From positions 124,001 to 188,000 of the forward strand of contig JABSSW010000031.1 in the NCBI GenBank assembly GCA_018902385.1: a DNA stretch of 64,000 bases, in the 5' to 3' direction. Below are positions 23,824 to 38,336 of the stretch, piece by piece. This DNA comes from Physcia stellaris (taxonomy: Eukaryota > Ascomycota > Lecanoromycetes > Caliciales > Physciaceae). The position numbers and the translations under genes were made by a program. Position 1 is the first letter of the stretch; the number at the start of each line of letters is the position of its first letter. The notes beneath the pieces are model-generated. The model ran no database searches, was not told the DNA's origin, and worked only from the letters and a program-made list of their open reading frames with translations.

Positions 23824-26367
23824 ATTTGTTCACAACAAAAAAAAAAAACGCTGTTTTAGTTGTTCATCATTCATATCATTTTTTTTAATCAATCATAATT
23901 TTAGTTTTTATTTTTTTTTCATCATTCGATTCATTTGTTCATCAATAAACGAAATGATTTTCGAAACAACGCGTCGATTGAAAATGTCGATAAAATCAAA
24001 AATTTCGACATAACGAAAAACATTTGCGAAACGATAATGTTAAAAATGATCGAATTGCTAACTGTAAAAATAAATGTAAAAATATTCGCAAACTCGATTG
24101 TCGAAAATTTCGTGATTAATTTAACGATCGAATTGTTAATCGTAAAAATAAATGCAAAAATATTCGTAGTAACTAGTTTAGCGAATCGATCACGTTTGAT
24201 TTTGACTTTGATTGTCAAAAACTTCACAACAATTGACAATGAATTAAATAATTGCAAACGATCAAATAAATGAACGATGAAATTTTGAACGTTTTCGTAA
24301 TTTCGAATCAACTTCATGACATCATCGAGTTCGAACAGATTACGTCACTCATCGAATTGAAAATCGTAATTTTTTTATCGCATCAAATACTTGCTATTTC
24401 GACGTTTTGTTTGTCTTTTGTCAATTAATTTGTCGATTTCGTAAAATCTGACGCGCTCAATATCGCTTTCGACGAAAACAAAATTCGAATGATTCGAACG
24501 TGAACGATTGAAAAAATCGTCTGAGAAAACAGAAATTGACTTTAATTGAATTATGAACAATATCGAGTGTATACGTCAATGAATTGAAAAATTCAATTTG
24601 TAAACAAGACGTTCAATACGTTTCAATACGCGAAAAAATTCAACGAATTGCTGATTAAGTTTAAATTCAAACACAGCAATGAAAAATATGTCGTAATCGT
24701 GATGTAACTTGATCAAAACGTAATTTTTTTCACGCATGTAAATCGATTTGTGCTTGTCGTCGTAATTGCGTTTGATTTTCATTTGAGCAAAAATTATTGA
24801 ATTAACGATTTTCACACGAATTCGAATTGCGAAGTTGAAACTGATGTCAGCGAACGTGTCAATAAATATTTGATTATCAGCATCAACAATGATGACGATT
24901 TCGAACACTTTTCAGAAATCACTAATTTGCAAAAATGTGAATTCGTAAACAATTTCATTCGAATTTTTGTCAATTATAATCGAAACAACATTGTTAATGT
25001 GTCGTTGAATTTTTGATAACACGATTGATCATTTTCTTGAATTTTTCATGATAACTAGATGAAATCGCAAAGCTATTTCGATAATTTGATTTGTTCGTTC
25101 GAATTGATCATTCGTTTGCGAATGATAAACAATGAAATAAAATAATTTTATTTTTAACTTTTTGAAAATGACTGTTCACATTTCATTCAAAAATTTACGA
25201 TTTCGATCAAATATTATAGTCTTGAACAATTTTTAATTCGTTGTATTTAATTTATTCAACAATGTTTTTTTTCATTGAACAACAAATCAAATGAATTTGT
25301 TTAACACAAAAATGATTTTTTTGATGAATTTGCAAAATATCGACATAATTGTATCATAATCATTTATGAAAATTGACAACGTCAAAATGAAATCTATAAT
25401 GATAATATGAAACGATATTGTTGAAATTAAAATGAATTGCAACGATTCGTATAAAACATGTTTTCTGATTTGATAAACTTAACAATTCGAACAATGTTTA
25501 AAATAATTTCTCAAATAACGAGAAAATTCACGAATGTATCAGAAAAAAATTATCTGTTCGAAACATTTGACGTAATCAAAATGTTTCTTATCATGAATTA
25601 ATTCGAAAATATTTTGCACAACTGAATGAAATATACATAATTTGCGTGATTCGTAAACATAATCGTCAATAATAAAATCATTCGAACGAAAAATAAAATC
25701 GTTTTTTTTTTTTACAGAAAGACAAATTTGCAACGATTTCGTTGCTAATTTCAGCGTTTAATTGCTTCGAAATGCGTTTTCAATTAAAATCAGTTTTATA
25801 ATCATTCAATATACGTTGCTTAAATTTCGATTTCATTTCGACAAATGAAATGATAAATAGCGCGTCGAATTCGTCGTCATCATGATTAAATGCATTGACG
25901 TTGTCGCTAATCAATTTGAATAAAACATTCGAAACGATATGTTGCTTGTCAGACTTGTGTCGAATGTCGAGATCGAAACGTTGTATGTAATCTGAAATTT
26001 TAACAAGTCGAAAATTGAATTTGTCAATGAACGATGTAATAAATAATGTCTGATTAACTATGCTCAATGTTGCATCGTGATTCGTATAAATTACGATTTT
26101 ATCAGTCGTCGCGATGTCGACAATTTCGATAATATGTTTGATTTTCTTGAAAATTCATACGATATCAACTATTTCAAACTTGATTGATCAATAACGTGTC
26201 TCGACTGAAATAAGCAAACGACTAAGAAAAAAAATCGATTCGATAACATGTCGAAATGAAAATTGATCAAATGATAATTTTTTCAAATAAACTTTTTTGA
26301 CGTAATAAAACATAATCTCAAAATCAAATTTTTTGTTAACGTTTAAATCAATGAACAATTGTCGTTT

Positions 26368-26550
26368 TGTAAAAATTCAAAATTAATAGAATTAATGTGA
26401 AAGATCGTTTGACTCTATATAATAAACTAATCGCAAGAAACGCATAATTGATCTTGACAAAATTCAAAATCAAAATTAGATTTTGAATTCTAAGCGAATA
26501 TATCGTTTCGATTGTCGAAAGATTTTCTGTCAAGCAATCTGATCATTACA
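26368..26550 (-). repeat. 3' LTR of gypsy element B (183 bp)
   Basis: Gap-free match to 33307-33489, with 14 differences counted by eye, all C/T at CpT or CpC or the complement. It starts TGTAATGATC and ends TTTTTACA on the element strand. Confidence 0.93.
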
Positions 26551-27183
26551 TTTTTTTTTTTAAACAACAAACAGATAAACAATCATATTGCGCATCATCA
26601 AAAAGATTTTCGCAAACATCGTAAATTGATTTCAAATCGTGTACGAAATGAATATTTGAAACAAAAATGTTAAAATCATCTGAGTGTCAACAAAACATAT
26701 TTCTTTTTATCTTTCGACAACAACAACATGATCGAAAAATTCTGAATCATTTGTAAAATAGTCTCGTTCTCAGTCAATTTGTATGCGCAATTGACTGAAT
26801 CAACGATAATTTATGACATCGATCGCGTTCGAATTGTCAATCAAACGACGACGAGTGAAAGTTCAATTTTGTGATGATCGTGACTAATAATGAACAGTTT
26901 TTAAATCGTTTGACGACGCAATTTCGTGAAAAACATTCGAGTTTGCGTCGAACGACAATAAAAATGAACATCGAATACTTCGAAAATGAAAGTAGTTTTC
27001 AAATTACGCATTTTCAAAATTTGACAACTATTCTAATTCAAATAAAAAGTTTTTCAAATTTTCAATACTTTTTTGCTGAACGTGTACGATGAACATTCAT
27101 GTTGACAATTGATTTAATGTAACGATCGAAAAATTGAATTTTCATGCAATCAATGTTCGAACATTCGTTCGTTCATTGTTTGT

Positions 27184-27738
27184 ATGATTTTCACAAACGT
27201 CAATCAAAAAACATGCGACAATTGCATTTACATGCATCGTGTTTTCGAATGTTTTTTTAACAAATACGTTTTCGTTACAAGTTTTGATTCGATAATTGAG
27301 CAGCACAATATTTCAATTACGTTCGATAATCGAATTGATACGCGTGTTCACGACGATGCGATTGACAATTCATCGTCGTATTTTTCTGTGCGAGTCAATC
27401 GACGAAAATTTGAAATATTATCAGTTTCAACGATTTTGTTATCGTTTTCATCGCAGTCAATGTTTGCAATGACATCGATTGCGACGACGATTCAAACGCA
27501 ATTCGATCAATCATCAAATGAAAATGAAAATATTTTCATGAACGATGAAAACGATTCGATGTTTTCGTCGTCAATTTCATCGTCGTTCGATATCGCGAGT
27601 GAAAAATTCGAATCGACGAACGAAAACGAGATATCAAAATCAAATCAGTCAGCACAATCATCGATTGTTCAAGATTTCAAAGCGATGTCGTTTTTTGATT
27701 TTTCGAAATCAAAATCATTTTTTTCTGATTCTGATTGA
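27184..27738 (+). other. Antisense open frame in element B, Cys-motif and acidic Ser-rich tail
   Basis: A 184-codon plus-strand frame lies between the integrase zone and 3' LTR of element B, opposite to its pol. It has CDNCIYMHRVFECFFNKY near its start and a long acidic Ser/Asn-rich tail. A second locus at 49165 shares the Cys pattern (CENCVFKHKTSNCSFNKY) and similar upstream DNA (the GCATTTTCAA block), so both derive from one protein family. Some gypsy elements carry antisense frames here; alternatively it is a captured or separately inserted gene. It is a fossil, and function is unknown. Confidence 0.5.
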
Positions 27739-30700
27739 TTGCAACGACGATTTGAACAACGTCGTCAAAATGAAAAAAATGATGCACGTCTCGAGCGTGT
27801 TCATGTTTTCGTCGTCAAATTTAAAAAGTCGATCGTTGCGTTACGACGTCAAAAAAAAACGTTCGATCGTTCGATGTCGTGATATCGATAACGTTGAAAG
27901 TTAAAAATTTCGTAAAACATAATTTTCGAAATGAGAATTGAAAAAAACGATGAATTTTCTTTGTTGAAAATTAAAAGTTCGACGTTGAACGTTATTTGTT
28001 TTTATGAATCATGTTACGAGAAATCAATGTTATGAAAAGCGATTTCATCGTGTTTGCGCTACATGCGACGATACGAAAAAATCAATCGACTATTTCTTAA
28101 TTGCATTGATTCATGATTTATTCGTATTTCAAATCAAATTTCACAGAACGAAACAAAAGTGCGAAAGTTTGAATAATAAATACGATTTTTTTTCACTTTT
28201 CGAAAATTTCAAAAAGAAAAAACGACAGTAACAACAACAATAACATAAAAAAAAAACAACAAAAAATTCGATTTTTCGCGTGAAATCACTTTGTATGAAT
28301 CGTACACGATTCGACAAACATTTTTTTTTTTTAAATGATTCATACAATGTCATCGTTTTCAAAAAGTTCATCATTCGAAAATGACATATAATTTTCATTC
28401 GGATTTTTCTTTTTAGCATTTCGAATTTTGCGCGATTTGTCACGTTTTTTTTTCGATGTTTCGACTTTTTTCGCAACGACGTCAATGATTTCAGATTGTT
28501 TCTTTGTTTTGAACGAACGTTCGCGATTTTTAAACATACATCAATTTTTGTTCATTTTTTCATTCACATTGATCAATTTCATTCGATCATCATTGATAAA
28601 ATATTTATTTGACGACTTTTCAAACGATTTGAGCACATAAATATTCAAGATTTCATTGCGTACGATTTCGTAAAAATCATATCAATCGATTTCGAACTTT
28701 TTTGACTTTTTCGTTCGTATCAATATTTTGTCGTTTTCGTGAAAAATTTTTCTTTTTATTTTCGCATTTCAGATTGCTTTGTTTTTTTAACACGTTGCAT
28801 GATTTTCTTGAATGCTTTTGCGCGTTCACGATTCAAAAATGAAATCGAATTTATTTTCTCGTCATAAAAATTTGAAATTGATTCATCGACATCGTCAAAC
28901 AAAATCGAATTAACTTCATAAAAAAAAAAAAAAATGAAAAGTCAATCGTTGTATGCGTTCGAATTCGCGTGACGAACAAAATCTGATTCAAATAAATGTT
29001 TCAGTTTTTGATGAGATTTTCAATGCAATATTTGATCAACATATGATTCAAAACGTCATTGAAACGTTTCATTGTTTCGTTCGTTCTTGAATGATAAAAA
29101 ATAATATTTCTATGTTTGATTTCAAACAACGCAAATGTCTTGATTATAACAGATGTTCACAAATTGACATCTTTATCAATGATGATTTTCTTGAAAATTT
29201 CGTAATCACGATAAATATCGTTGATCACGAAATTCGCAAAAATTTCGAAAATTGTCTCAAAAATAACGCGTGCAACAAATCATTTGATCGCATAATCAAT
29301 AACAATCACGATTCATTTGTTATCATTGACAATGATAAATAATGATTCGATCAAATCGAAATTTCAACGTTCAAATGATTGACTTTTATTTGATCAAGTT
29401 TCTAAAAAATGCATTACATCTTTTTTGACGTTTTTGAATTTGACGATCAATTGACATTTTGAACACGTTCGTACAAAATGTTTGATGTTTTTGCGCATGT
29501 CGAATCATCATTGTTTGATTTTAATGATGTCAAACAAAATCGTATTCGAACAATGATCATAAATCTTGTGAACATGATTCAAATAGTTTGCACGAGTTCA
29601 AAATTCGATGTAAAAAATTCAATTGTCAACGAGAAAATCTCGATGATGCGAAACATTATCGTCGTTCAATTTGAATTGATTTTCATATTTTTTCAATTTC
29701 GCATTTCATTTTATTTCATTTGACAGAATTTCATCACGTGCATAAATTATCATCGTTTCGTCGAAAATGATGATACGCAAATCTATTTGCAAAAATCGCA
29801 AACGATAATCGCTTTTTCGACTCAAAATATCGAACACAATCATTTCAGATTTCGATTTATATTTGATGTTCAAACGATATTTTCCGAATTCAACGAATCA
29901 ACGAGTCAAACGATTCGATGATTTCATCGTATTTTTCAAATGTTGCAATTCAGCGTGATTCGTACGCATCAAAATTGTCGTTTCATTTTTCACGTAACAT
30001 TTTCATTTTCGCAGACTTTTCTTGATGATCAAAAGTTCACGTTCGTGAATCGCATAATTACGTTCGACGAAAAAAAATGTTTTGTTCTCGAAAACAATAA
30101 AATGTTCTTTGTCATCGAAATCTACTTGATAAAACATCGTTTTTCATTCGAAGTTCGAGACATCGATTTCAATGATGAATGACAAAAACGTATCAAATTG
30201 CGTCAATACACGATCATTACACATGACGTTTTTGATGATCGTAAAGACGTTTTTGATCGAGAATGTTATAAACATCGATTTGTATTTGCGATTTTCAATT
30301 TTCTGAATAAACTCATAGAATGATTCAGTGATAATGACGAAATTTTTTATGAATTTTCGATAATAAACACAAAAATTCAAAAAAAAACGAACATCGTGTA
30401 TCGTTTGAAACGACGATCAATTCTGAATGATTTTCAATTTGATTTCGTTCATGCGCATTTCATCATTGTTTACGATATGTTCACAAAATTCAATTTGCTG
30501 TTGAAAAAAAGAACATTTCGACGATTTCGCATAATAATCATGTTTATGAAAAGTTTCAATCACGAACTTCACATGCTCGAGATGCTTTTCGTCGTTTTTG
30601 AAATAAATCAATATGTCGTTCAAATAAACGATCACAAATTTGTTCAGATACGATTTCAGCATATCATTCATGATTGCTTGAAAGATCGCAAAAACATTAA

Positions 30701-33306
30701 TCAGTTCGAAAAACATGACGCAAAATTCATATTTGTCTCGTTTGATATTGAATGTTGTCTTGTGACGATTTTTTTCGATCACATTGATTTGTCAATAATC
30801 ATTAGTTAAATCAATTTTGCTAAAATTTCTCGCTATTTCGATCATGTCTAAACAATTTTGAATTTTCGACAATGAATAGTCATTTTTTTGCGTCATCGCG
30901 TTGAAAATCTTATAATTTATATACATACGTCAGAAGTCATTTTTCTTTTTGACAAAGAAAATTGACGTTTTTCATGACGACGTGCTTGATCGTATTAGAT
31001 TTTTTTTTGTTAAATAATCGATTTGAATAGTTTGTTCGTTCAATTGCTCTTTAGAAAATTCGTACGAGAACTTGTTTATTGATTTAGCGTCTTCAATATC
31101 AATGCGATGATTTTGCGATTTTTCCGAAAATGATTGATTCGAAAAATCGTTTTTAAAAACTTTTTTCAACACATCGAAATTCAAAATTTTGTTCAATTTC
31201 GCGTTGTCGATAATGTGTTGAATGAAAACAAATTTTTCAAGCGATTTGACGATTTTTTGATCAATAATACGTACAACGTACAGATAGACTTGAGCGTTTT
31301 TTCGTATCAATCGCTCGAAAACACGTCTCGTTACAACTTGAATTTCAAATGACTGATTTTCGAGAATTTGCAAACGAAAACTGTGATTTTTCATGTTCGC
31401 AAACAGAAATTTCTGATTTTCGTTTGTTACACGCATATCGAGCGTATTGTAATCAAAAACTAAACGATATTTCTGTCAGAAATTTTCGTTTAAAATCAGA
31501 TCGTTATTCATATTAAAAATCAAACAATCAATGATTGTATGAAATTCATCTTTGTTTCAATTAAACTTAGTGAAATCAACGACGTCAACAGTTTTATCAT
31601 TTTTCAATTGCACTTTGTCAAAAAAATGTTGTAATTTTAATTTTAACAAATCGACAATGCGTTGAGCAATGAAACAATGAAAAACATTCGAGTTTGCAAA
31701 TACAACGACGCGACGTTTTTTTTTTGCGTTCACATCGAAACGTAATCACGTTTTCGACATACGTTTATTAACATTCAGATTGATTAAAAACATCAATTCG
31801 TTTTTCGATTGTACTTTTGAAATGTACGAATTTTTTTCACGAATTTCAAAGTTTCAAGATTTCGACGTCTTTATACTTGACATTTTCGAAATCGTGATTG
31901 TGATAAACGAAATCTGTTCATTTTCAACTATCAAATCGTCTTTTTTGTCGATTTTGAACGATTCATCGTGATTATCGTGCAATTCATGCGACGACGATTT
32001 CAAACGTTTTTCGAGTCTTTGTTTCTGTCACGATCTTTATCGTTTCGACGAGATCGTCAATTTGACGAATCACTTTCAAACACGATGAAATTCGAACAAA
32101 CTGAGAACAGATGATTCGTCTGATCACAATTGTAACATTTTTTCGCGAAAGCATTCATAACGTTTAAATTTTTTTGTTGTTTATTGTTTTGAGCGACAGA
32201 AATTTGTGCTGATTGATTCGTCGCTGAAATTGCTCGAAAAGCACGAAAAATATATTTTTTTGCGTTGACATTTTCGTGTTTCGAAACATTCGTCATCATG
32301 TTGTGCAAACTCATATTCGAATACATTTGATTCTGATTGAGAATGTAATTTCGAATATCGATTTTGAGTTCGTCACGATATCTTTTTTTGATCGCAAATT
32401 CGATAACGTGCTCGCGAATGTTTTCGTACATCGACGTGAATTTGCTATTGTAATCGACGATTTTGTTGTATGCGTCAAACTGAATGATTTCGTTGTATAT
32501 CTTGAAAAATTTCTGTTGTCAATCGTGTTCGTCTCAACGAATGAAAAAATATTTTTTGAATTCGAATCATTTGTCATCAGACTTTTGCAAATGAGCAAAC
32601 AAAGAAATAAATCACTGATCAATTTTGTTCTCGAGATATTGCTCGATGACGATAAAAACGTTGATTTTGTTGATTAAATATGAATTGAACACATGAAATT
32701 TCTCGTGTTTGAATAGAAAATTTTTGATTTTAGCATGATTACGTTCACGTTCTTGAAAAATTGAAAAACGACGATCGATAATTTGATCATCGAAAATGAT
32801 TTGCGTTTCAACTTGCGCGTCAAACAAAATAAAATCAAACAAATGATCGTCGTCGTTAAAATCAACGATGCTCGCAAAGAATTGATTGTGATTCATGAGT
32901 AAATTGATTCGTGATGTACGTTCACGATCGCGACGAAATTGATCATTTAATTAAACGACGACATTATTTTCGGCGACGACATCGTTTTCGACGAAATCAA
33001 CGTTTTTTTCGTTCGAATTTTCGACGAGCTCGTCAACGATTTCATCGAATTGATTGTCGAATTTTGTTGCAATGTTCGCAAAATTTGAAAAATCGAAAAC
33101 AATCGTACGTTGTGAAAAATCATCTGAACGATCACGACGACGCTTTAAATTATCATCTTGAATAAACATGATGATTAATGAATAAAAAACTTTAAAAGTT
33201 TTGAATTCTCAAATGAATATCAAGTGCAACGAAAGCAATTTGAATTGACAAAAAGCAATGAGCACAGTCAAATACACTGTAAATGTAAAAAAAATGATGT
33301 TATCAA

Positions 33307-33489
33307 TGTAAAAATTCAAAACTAATAGAATTAATGTGAAAAATCGTTTGATTCTATATAATAGACTAATCGCAAAAAGCGCATAATTGACTTTGACAAA
33401 ATTCAAAATCAGAATTAGATTCTGAATTCTAAGCGAATATATCGTTTCGATTGTCGAAAAATTTTCTGTCAAGCAATTTGGTCACTACA
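33307..33489 (-). repeat. 5' LTR of gypsy element B (183 bp)
   Basis: It starts TGTAGTGACC on the element strand and pairs with 26368-26550. Just inside it, on the element strand, lies TGATAACAT, which also lies just inside the 5' LTR of element A. This is the position of a primer-binding site, but I cannot assign the tRNA. Confidence 0.92.
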
Positions 33490-36400
33490 GTTTGTTATTT
33501 AAATGAATTAAATAAAATGATTTCGAAAATATGCTTTGCAAAATATTGAAAACAACACGTTTTAATTCGAAAAGTTTGTTCAAACGCGTTTTGAAAACAT
33601 ATGCGCGTTTAACATTGTCAATTACAAAATCATGTCTAAATAAAGCGATTTTGCGTTTTTGAAGAAATTTACTGATGTCGACGTAAAAAAATGTAATTTC
33701 GCATTCAATCGATGAAATTCAAATACGATTTTAATTGACGTAAATTGATAAAAAAGCGCAATTTGACGATAATTTTGAATTTTTCAATTGCAATAATTAA
33801 ATCTAGCGAATCTATCTTTTGATTTAATAACGAAACTGAAAAATAATCAATGAATGTCTTGATGAATTTTATCGATATGTTGTTTTTTTTTGAACATTAA
33901 AAACACGACACGTAAATGTTTTTCGTGTTTTTTCTTGATACGAGAAAAAATTACGATGTCATTCACGTAAACGCGAACATAATTTTTATGTTGTCGCAAA
34001 AATCGATCAATTTGACGTTGAACGTAAATTGACGAATTTTTAAATTTCATGACAATTACGTTGAAATTTTTTTGATTTCGATGATTAACGATTATAAATT
34101 TATGTCGATTCGAAAAATGCACACGTCATTGATAAAAAAAAACGAAACAATCGATAACAAAAATGTAATCACAATTTCGAACAATCATGATGATTTCATT
34201 TTGAAAAAATAGAAAATAAACATCTGATTGAGTTATGACATTAAGATTTCGAATATTAATGACGATGCGATTTTTGCGCTGATCATCAACGTTTAATTTT
34301 CAAACACAAAACATTGAATAAAAAAAAAGTGTAAATTCGTTAATTCAGCATATTTTGTCAACGACATGCAAATTATCAAATGTTTCGTCAATCAAAATTC
34401 TATCTTTAGCATCAAAAAAATACATTTTAACTTTGTTCGAAATTCGATTTTTTCAGTCGAATTTGAACGAAATGCGCATTCAATTTTTTTCGAAAACATT
34501 GACGAAATCAATGTCTTTGAATAATTTCGAATAATTTTCAATTATTTTAACAAACGAGTTCGTTTCATCAAATTGATGTATAATAATTTCGTTAAACATT
34601 GTGAATTCGAAAATTCTTGAAATTTGCGACATGAATTCAAACAAAAAACTAAAAATCGATGACATCGATTTTGACGTAATTAAATTGATTACATTGATTG
34701 TAATTAGATTGACGACGAAATCAAAATTGATTGCAACAACAACAATATAAACGATAACGCACGCGACGAGCAACTTTTTGAATCAATCATTCTTGTGAAT
34801 AAATTTAAATTTTTTGATTGTCAAATGTTTCACGTTATCGACATTCTCGATGTTGATTTGAAAAACATTTGAAAAATTTAATTTTGTGATGCGATTTAAT
34901 CGAAAATTGCGAAAAATCTGAATAGTTTGATTTCGTTCATTTCGAATCAAAATAACTGAGATAAAAACATTCATTAAATGAGCGTACAAAATAAAATTGA
35001 TATCGTTAATTGATTCGAATAAAAAGTTTTTGCTAATCGAAAAAAAAACGTGATAAATGAGAATAGTTACTTCAGATTGCGACGAAATAACAATAATTTT
35101 GCGAATATAAATTGATCGTTGAATTGATGTTTTAAACGAACGTATATTCACAAATATAATAATTTCTGTGTTGATGATGAAAGCTTGTCTTTTAATTGAA
35201 TTTATTACAACATTTTTCGAATCGAAAACATCATTGTCAATGAGCATGTTAATTTTGAAATTATTTATCAAATGAATTTCGCGACGTAACATCGAAACAA
35301 CTGACTTGTCATTTTTCATGCTTTTAAAATGTATGTCGCAAATGACATATTTTCAATTTTCGTGTCTATTCGTATCTAAATCACGCATTTTCAATGACGT
35401 AATCATGATACGTATAATTTCTTTCGAAATTTGTTGCTTGAAAAACACGCGATCGACGAATGTGACGTCGACGTCAATGTTCATGCAAACATTTTTAATT
35501 GTAATTTTAATTGACAATGAAATTTGTGTCTTGATATAATTTCAATTTTTAAATTCATATTCGATTTTTATTTCAGTTGACGAGTCGACGCTAAAACGAA
35601 TAATAATGAATTCGAACGAAATAAAATCGACGATAAATGAACTCGTAAATTCGTCAAACGTAATCGTGTCAAACTGACTAAAATTGTTGATTTTCTTTGT
35701 AACATCGATTGTAAAAAAGATAACGTTTTTGACAAAATAAATTTCAATGTCGTTGAAAAATTTCGACTTCTTTGAAAAGATTGAAATTGCAAATTTGAAA
35801 TTGCAATCAACACGAAAATGATAATGTAATTCATTGTTGAATGAGAAAATTTTCTTGCATCGACGACATTGAAATTTTGAAATTTTAATTACAATTAAAA
35901 AAATGAAATTGACAAACATTTCGTTTTTTCTGAATAATTATTTTGATCGTAATATTCAAAATTTTCATTTTCAGCATGATAATCATGTTCATTCGACAAA
36001 ATATTTTTCAATTGTGTTTCATTTTTTTCGTCAATTACGTAAACTTTAACTTTTTTTTCTCGTTGTTGATTAGATTTTTCGACGTTTGATCGTGAATTTT
36101 GATTTTTGAAATCGAACGCGTTTTCGCTGATTAAACGAAAAGATTGACGTGCAACAGACAATTGAAATGCTGAAATAAAAACAAATTGTTGTTGTTGATT
36201 TTTGACGTCGTTTGATTGTCGATCGTAATTGCGATACTGATATTTCTGATTATTGTAAATTGAATTCGCAAAATAATAATTAGAAAATAAATAATAAAAA
36301 TAAAAAACATAAACGTCGTCGAACGATAAATAGTCGTCACGATTGCTATTTTGTCGATTGAATTTATTGATTTGACGATTAAAACGTCGATTTCGTTCAT

Positions 36401-38194
36401 TGCGATCGTTTCGATTTTCATCACGAATGTACAATTTTTGTCAAATTTTTTTTTTGTTTTCAATCATGTGCAAAAAATTCGTGAACGAAATAATCTCATT
36501 CGACGTCGAAATATCACGTTTTAAATCAGAATTCAAATTTTTTCATGCTCAAATTAATTGTTGTTGCGTGTTTTGAAAATTGACGTTCATGACATGATTA
36601 ACAATTTGTTGCACATAGTTGAACGATTCGCGATCATTTCGAACATCGATTAAAATATATCGTTCAAAAATGAAAACGTCGATGACAACAAAATGATTAA
36701 ATTTAAAACGTAATTTAAATTTTTTGATTCAATCATTTTCAAGCGAAAAATTACGCAAATCAATTCGACTCAAAATTTTCAATTTCGAAATATATCAGAT
36801 GAATACGTAATCAAAAAAACAAATATTCAAATTAATTCGAATCAGCTTTTCATTCTTGATAGCAACTAAATTTCGAATTTTTTCACAAAAAAAATGAACG
36901 TTACGATAATAAACATTCTTGTCGTTTCGAATCATAAAATTTGAATCATAAAATACAAACAATTTGAAATCAAAAAAGTTTAAATTTTCTGAACGTCATG
37001 AGAAATTTTCGTCGATATTGAAATTTTCGTCGAACGAATTTGAAAAATCGAAAAATTCAAAAAATTTTGATTGATCAAATTGATCATTGTTTTGTTGAAT
37101 TTGTTGTAATTTTTGTCGTATTTTTGTTTTGATATCGTTTGTAATTTGCGTAACAACAACACTGACAACAACAATGATAATTGTTTGAAAATTTGAATTC
37201 ATTGAAACAACTAATAAATTAAATTTTATAAATAATGAATATATGATTTTTTTCGCAGAAATTTTTTCGTATTTAAGTTATTGACAGAATCGACGAATGA
37301 AACAAATGCTGACTTTTTCGAAAAATGTGAAATGTCAAGTACGAAAATTAGAAATTGTTGATTTCGATTTTCAAAAACGTTACGAAAACGAAAATTTCGT
37401 GAAATTTCAAATTTACATGAAGATTTTGACGATAAAACGTCTGACGAAAAATTATTGCTGTTAATTGAACTGAAATGTCTAGATTGCAAAAAGTTGCGAA
37501 CAATTTCGAATGTTCGATAATCAAAAATGACGTTTCGAAAAATTTGAATATTTTCACGAAAACGAGTGATATTGATAACTTATTCTGATGAATAATTCAG
37601 AAATTCAAAATCGACTTTAATGATAATTTTAGCATCAATGACAAACAAAAAAAAAAATTGATTGAAAATGATTATGACAATAATCAACTGTATCGTGTTT
37701 TCGCTAATTTCACGAATTCATCGATGATGAAATTTCAAAAAACGACGAAAATCGAAAGCGATACGAACGACGACAAAAATCAAATGAAATCGATCAAAAT
37801 TAAAATTCGTCAATTTGAAACTTGTGATTCAAAAATTGTAACAATAGTTGATTAACAAAATGAAAATTGTCTAATAACAAAAAAATAATTTCAAAACGAA
37901 ATAACGAACGTAACTGAAAGAAACAAAAACTGAAATAAAAAAAGATCGAAAAAAGCAAAAATTCGATAAAATTTGAAAAATTTCATTCGCAAATGCAAAA
38001 TTTGACAAATGCATCGAATGACAAATCGAACAATGACGTATGTTTGATTCAACACAACGATGAAACGATACATCGAAACGAAAAATTCTGATGTGAAATA
38101 ACATTTACAATCAAGTAAATCAATTTCTGATTGCGATGTTAATTGAAAAACTAACAAATTGATTTTGATGATTTGATAAATAATGTTATCATAT

Positions 38195-38336
38195 TGCTAA
38201 AAACAATGCGATGAAAATGCAAAAAGTTGAAAAATGCTAAATACAAAATAATCGAAATATATTCATTTGTCAAGTCAAAATTAGTTAATTAATTAACAGA
38301 CAGATGTCAACAAACAAACAAAATCAATATTTAACA
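38195..38336 (-). repeat. 5' LTR of gypsy element A (142 bp)
   Basis: It pairs with 23682-23823 and is followed by AAATT against AAATC on the far side, consistent with a 5-bp target duplication altered by one C/T difference. The shared TGATAACAT sits immediately inside it. Confidence 0.92.

Larger units (their letters stand above)
26368..33489 (-). mobile_element. Ty3/gypsy retrotransposon fossil B, nested in A
   Basis: A full-length fossil of 7122 bp with 183-bp LTRs at both ends. GTTT flanks it on each side (26364-26367 and 33490-33493), so the target duplication is at least 4 bp. Minus-strand parts in order: gag with a CCHC knuckle (CYNCDQTNHLFSVC near 32.1 kb), protease/RT start (KEQLNEQTIQIDYLTKKNLIR near 31.0 kb), RT with YLNDILIYF (30.4-30.8 kb), RNase H start (FYRKFIKNF-like block, about 30.1-30.4 kb) and a decayed integrase zone (about 28.6-29.8 kb). 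The last 1.5 kb before the 3' LTR carries an open frame on the opposite strand. It is broken many times. It interrupts A between RT and RNase H, so it arrived later. Confidence 0.88.
23682..38336 (-). mobile_element. Ty3/gypsy retrotransposon fossil A, split by element B
   Basis: Bounded by 142-bp direct LTRs and flanked by AAATC (left) and AAATT (right), a likely 5-bp target duplication. Reading on the minus strand from the right: gag-like Arg/Tyr/Asn/Gln-rich protein (about 35.9-37.5 kb), a C2H2-like finger (CRRC...H...H near 35.8 kb), a protease/linker region (34.8-35.3 kb), and reverse transcriptase (YVNDIVIFS, about 33.9-34.1 kb). Then comes the 7.1-kb element B, and beyond it the RNase H end with the IRHKSDKQHIVSNVL block (25.8-26.1 kb), integrase zinc region (25.5-25.7 kb) and integrase C-terminus (24.6-24.9 kb). 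Without B it is about 7.5 kb. It is heavily hypermutated with many breaks, and older than B by nesting. Confidence 0.88.
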
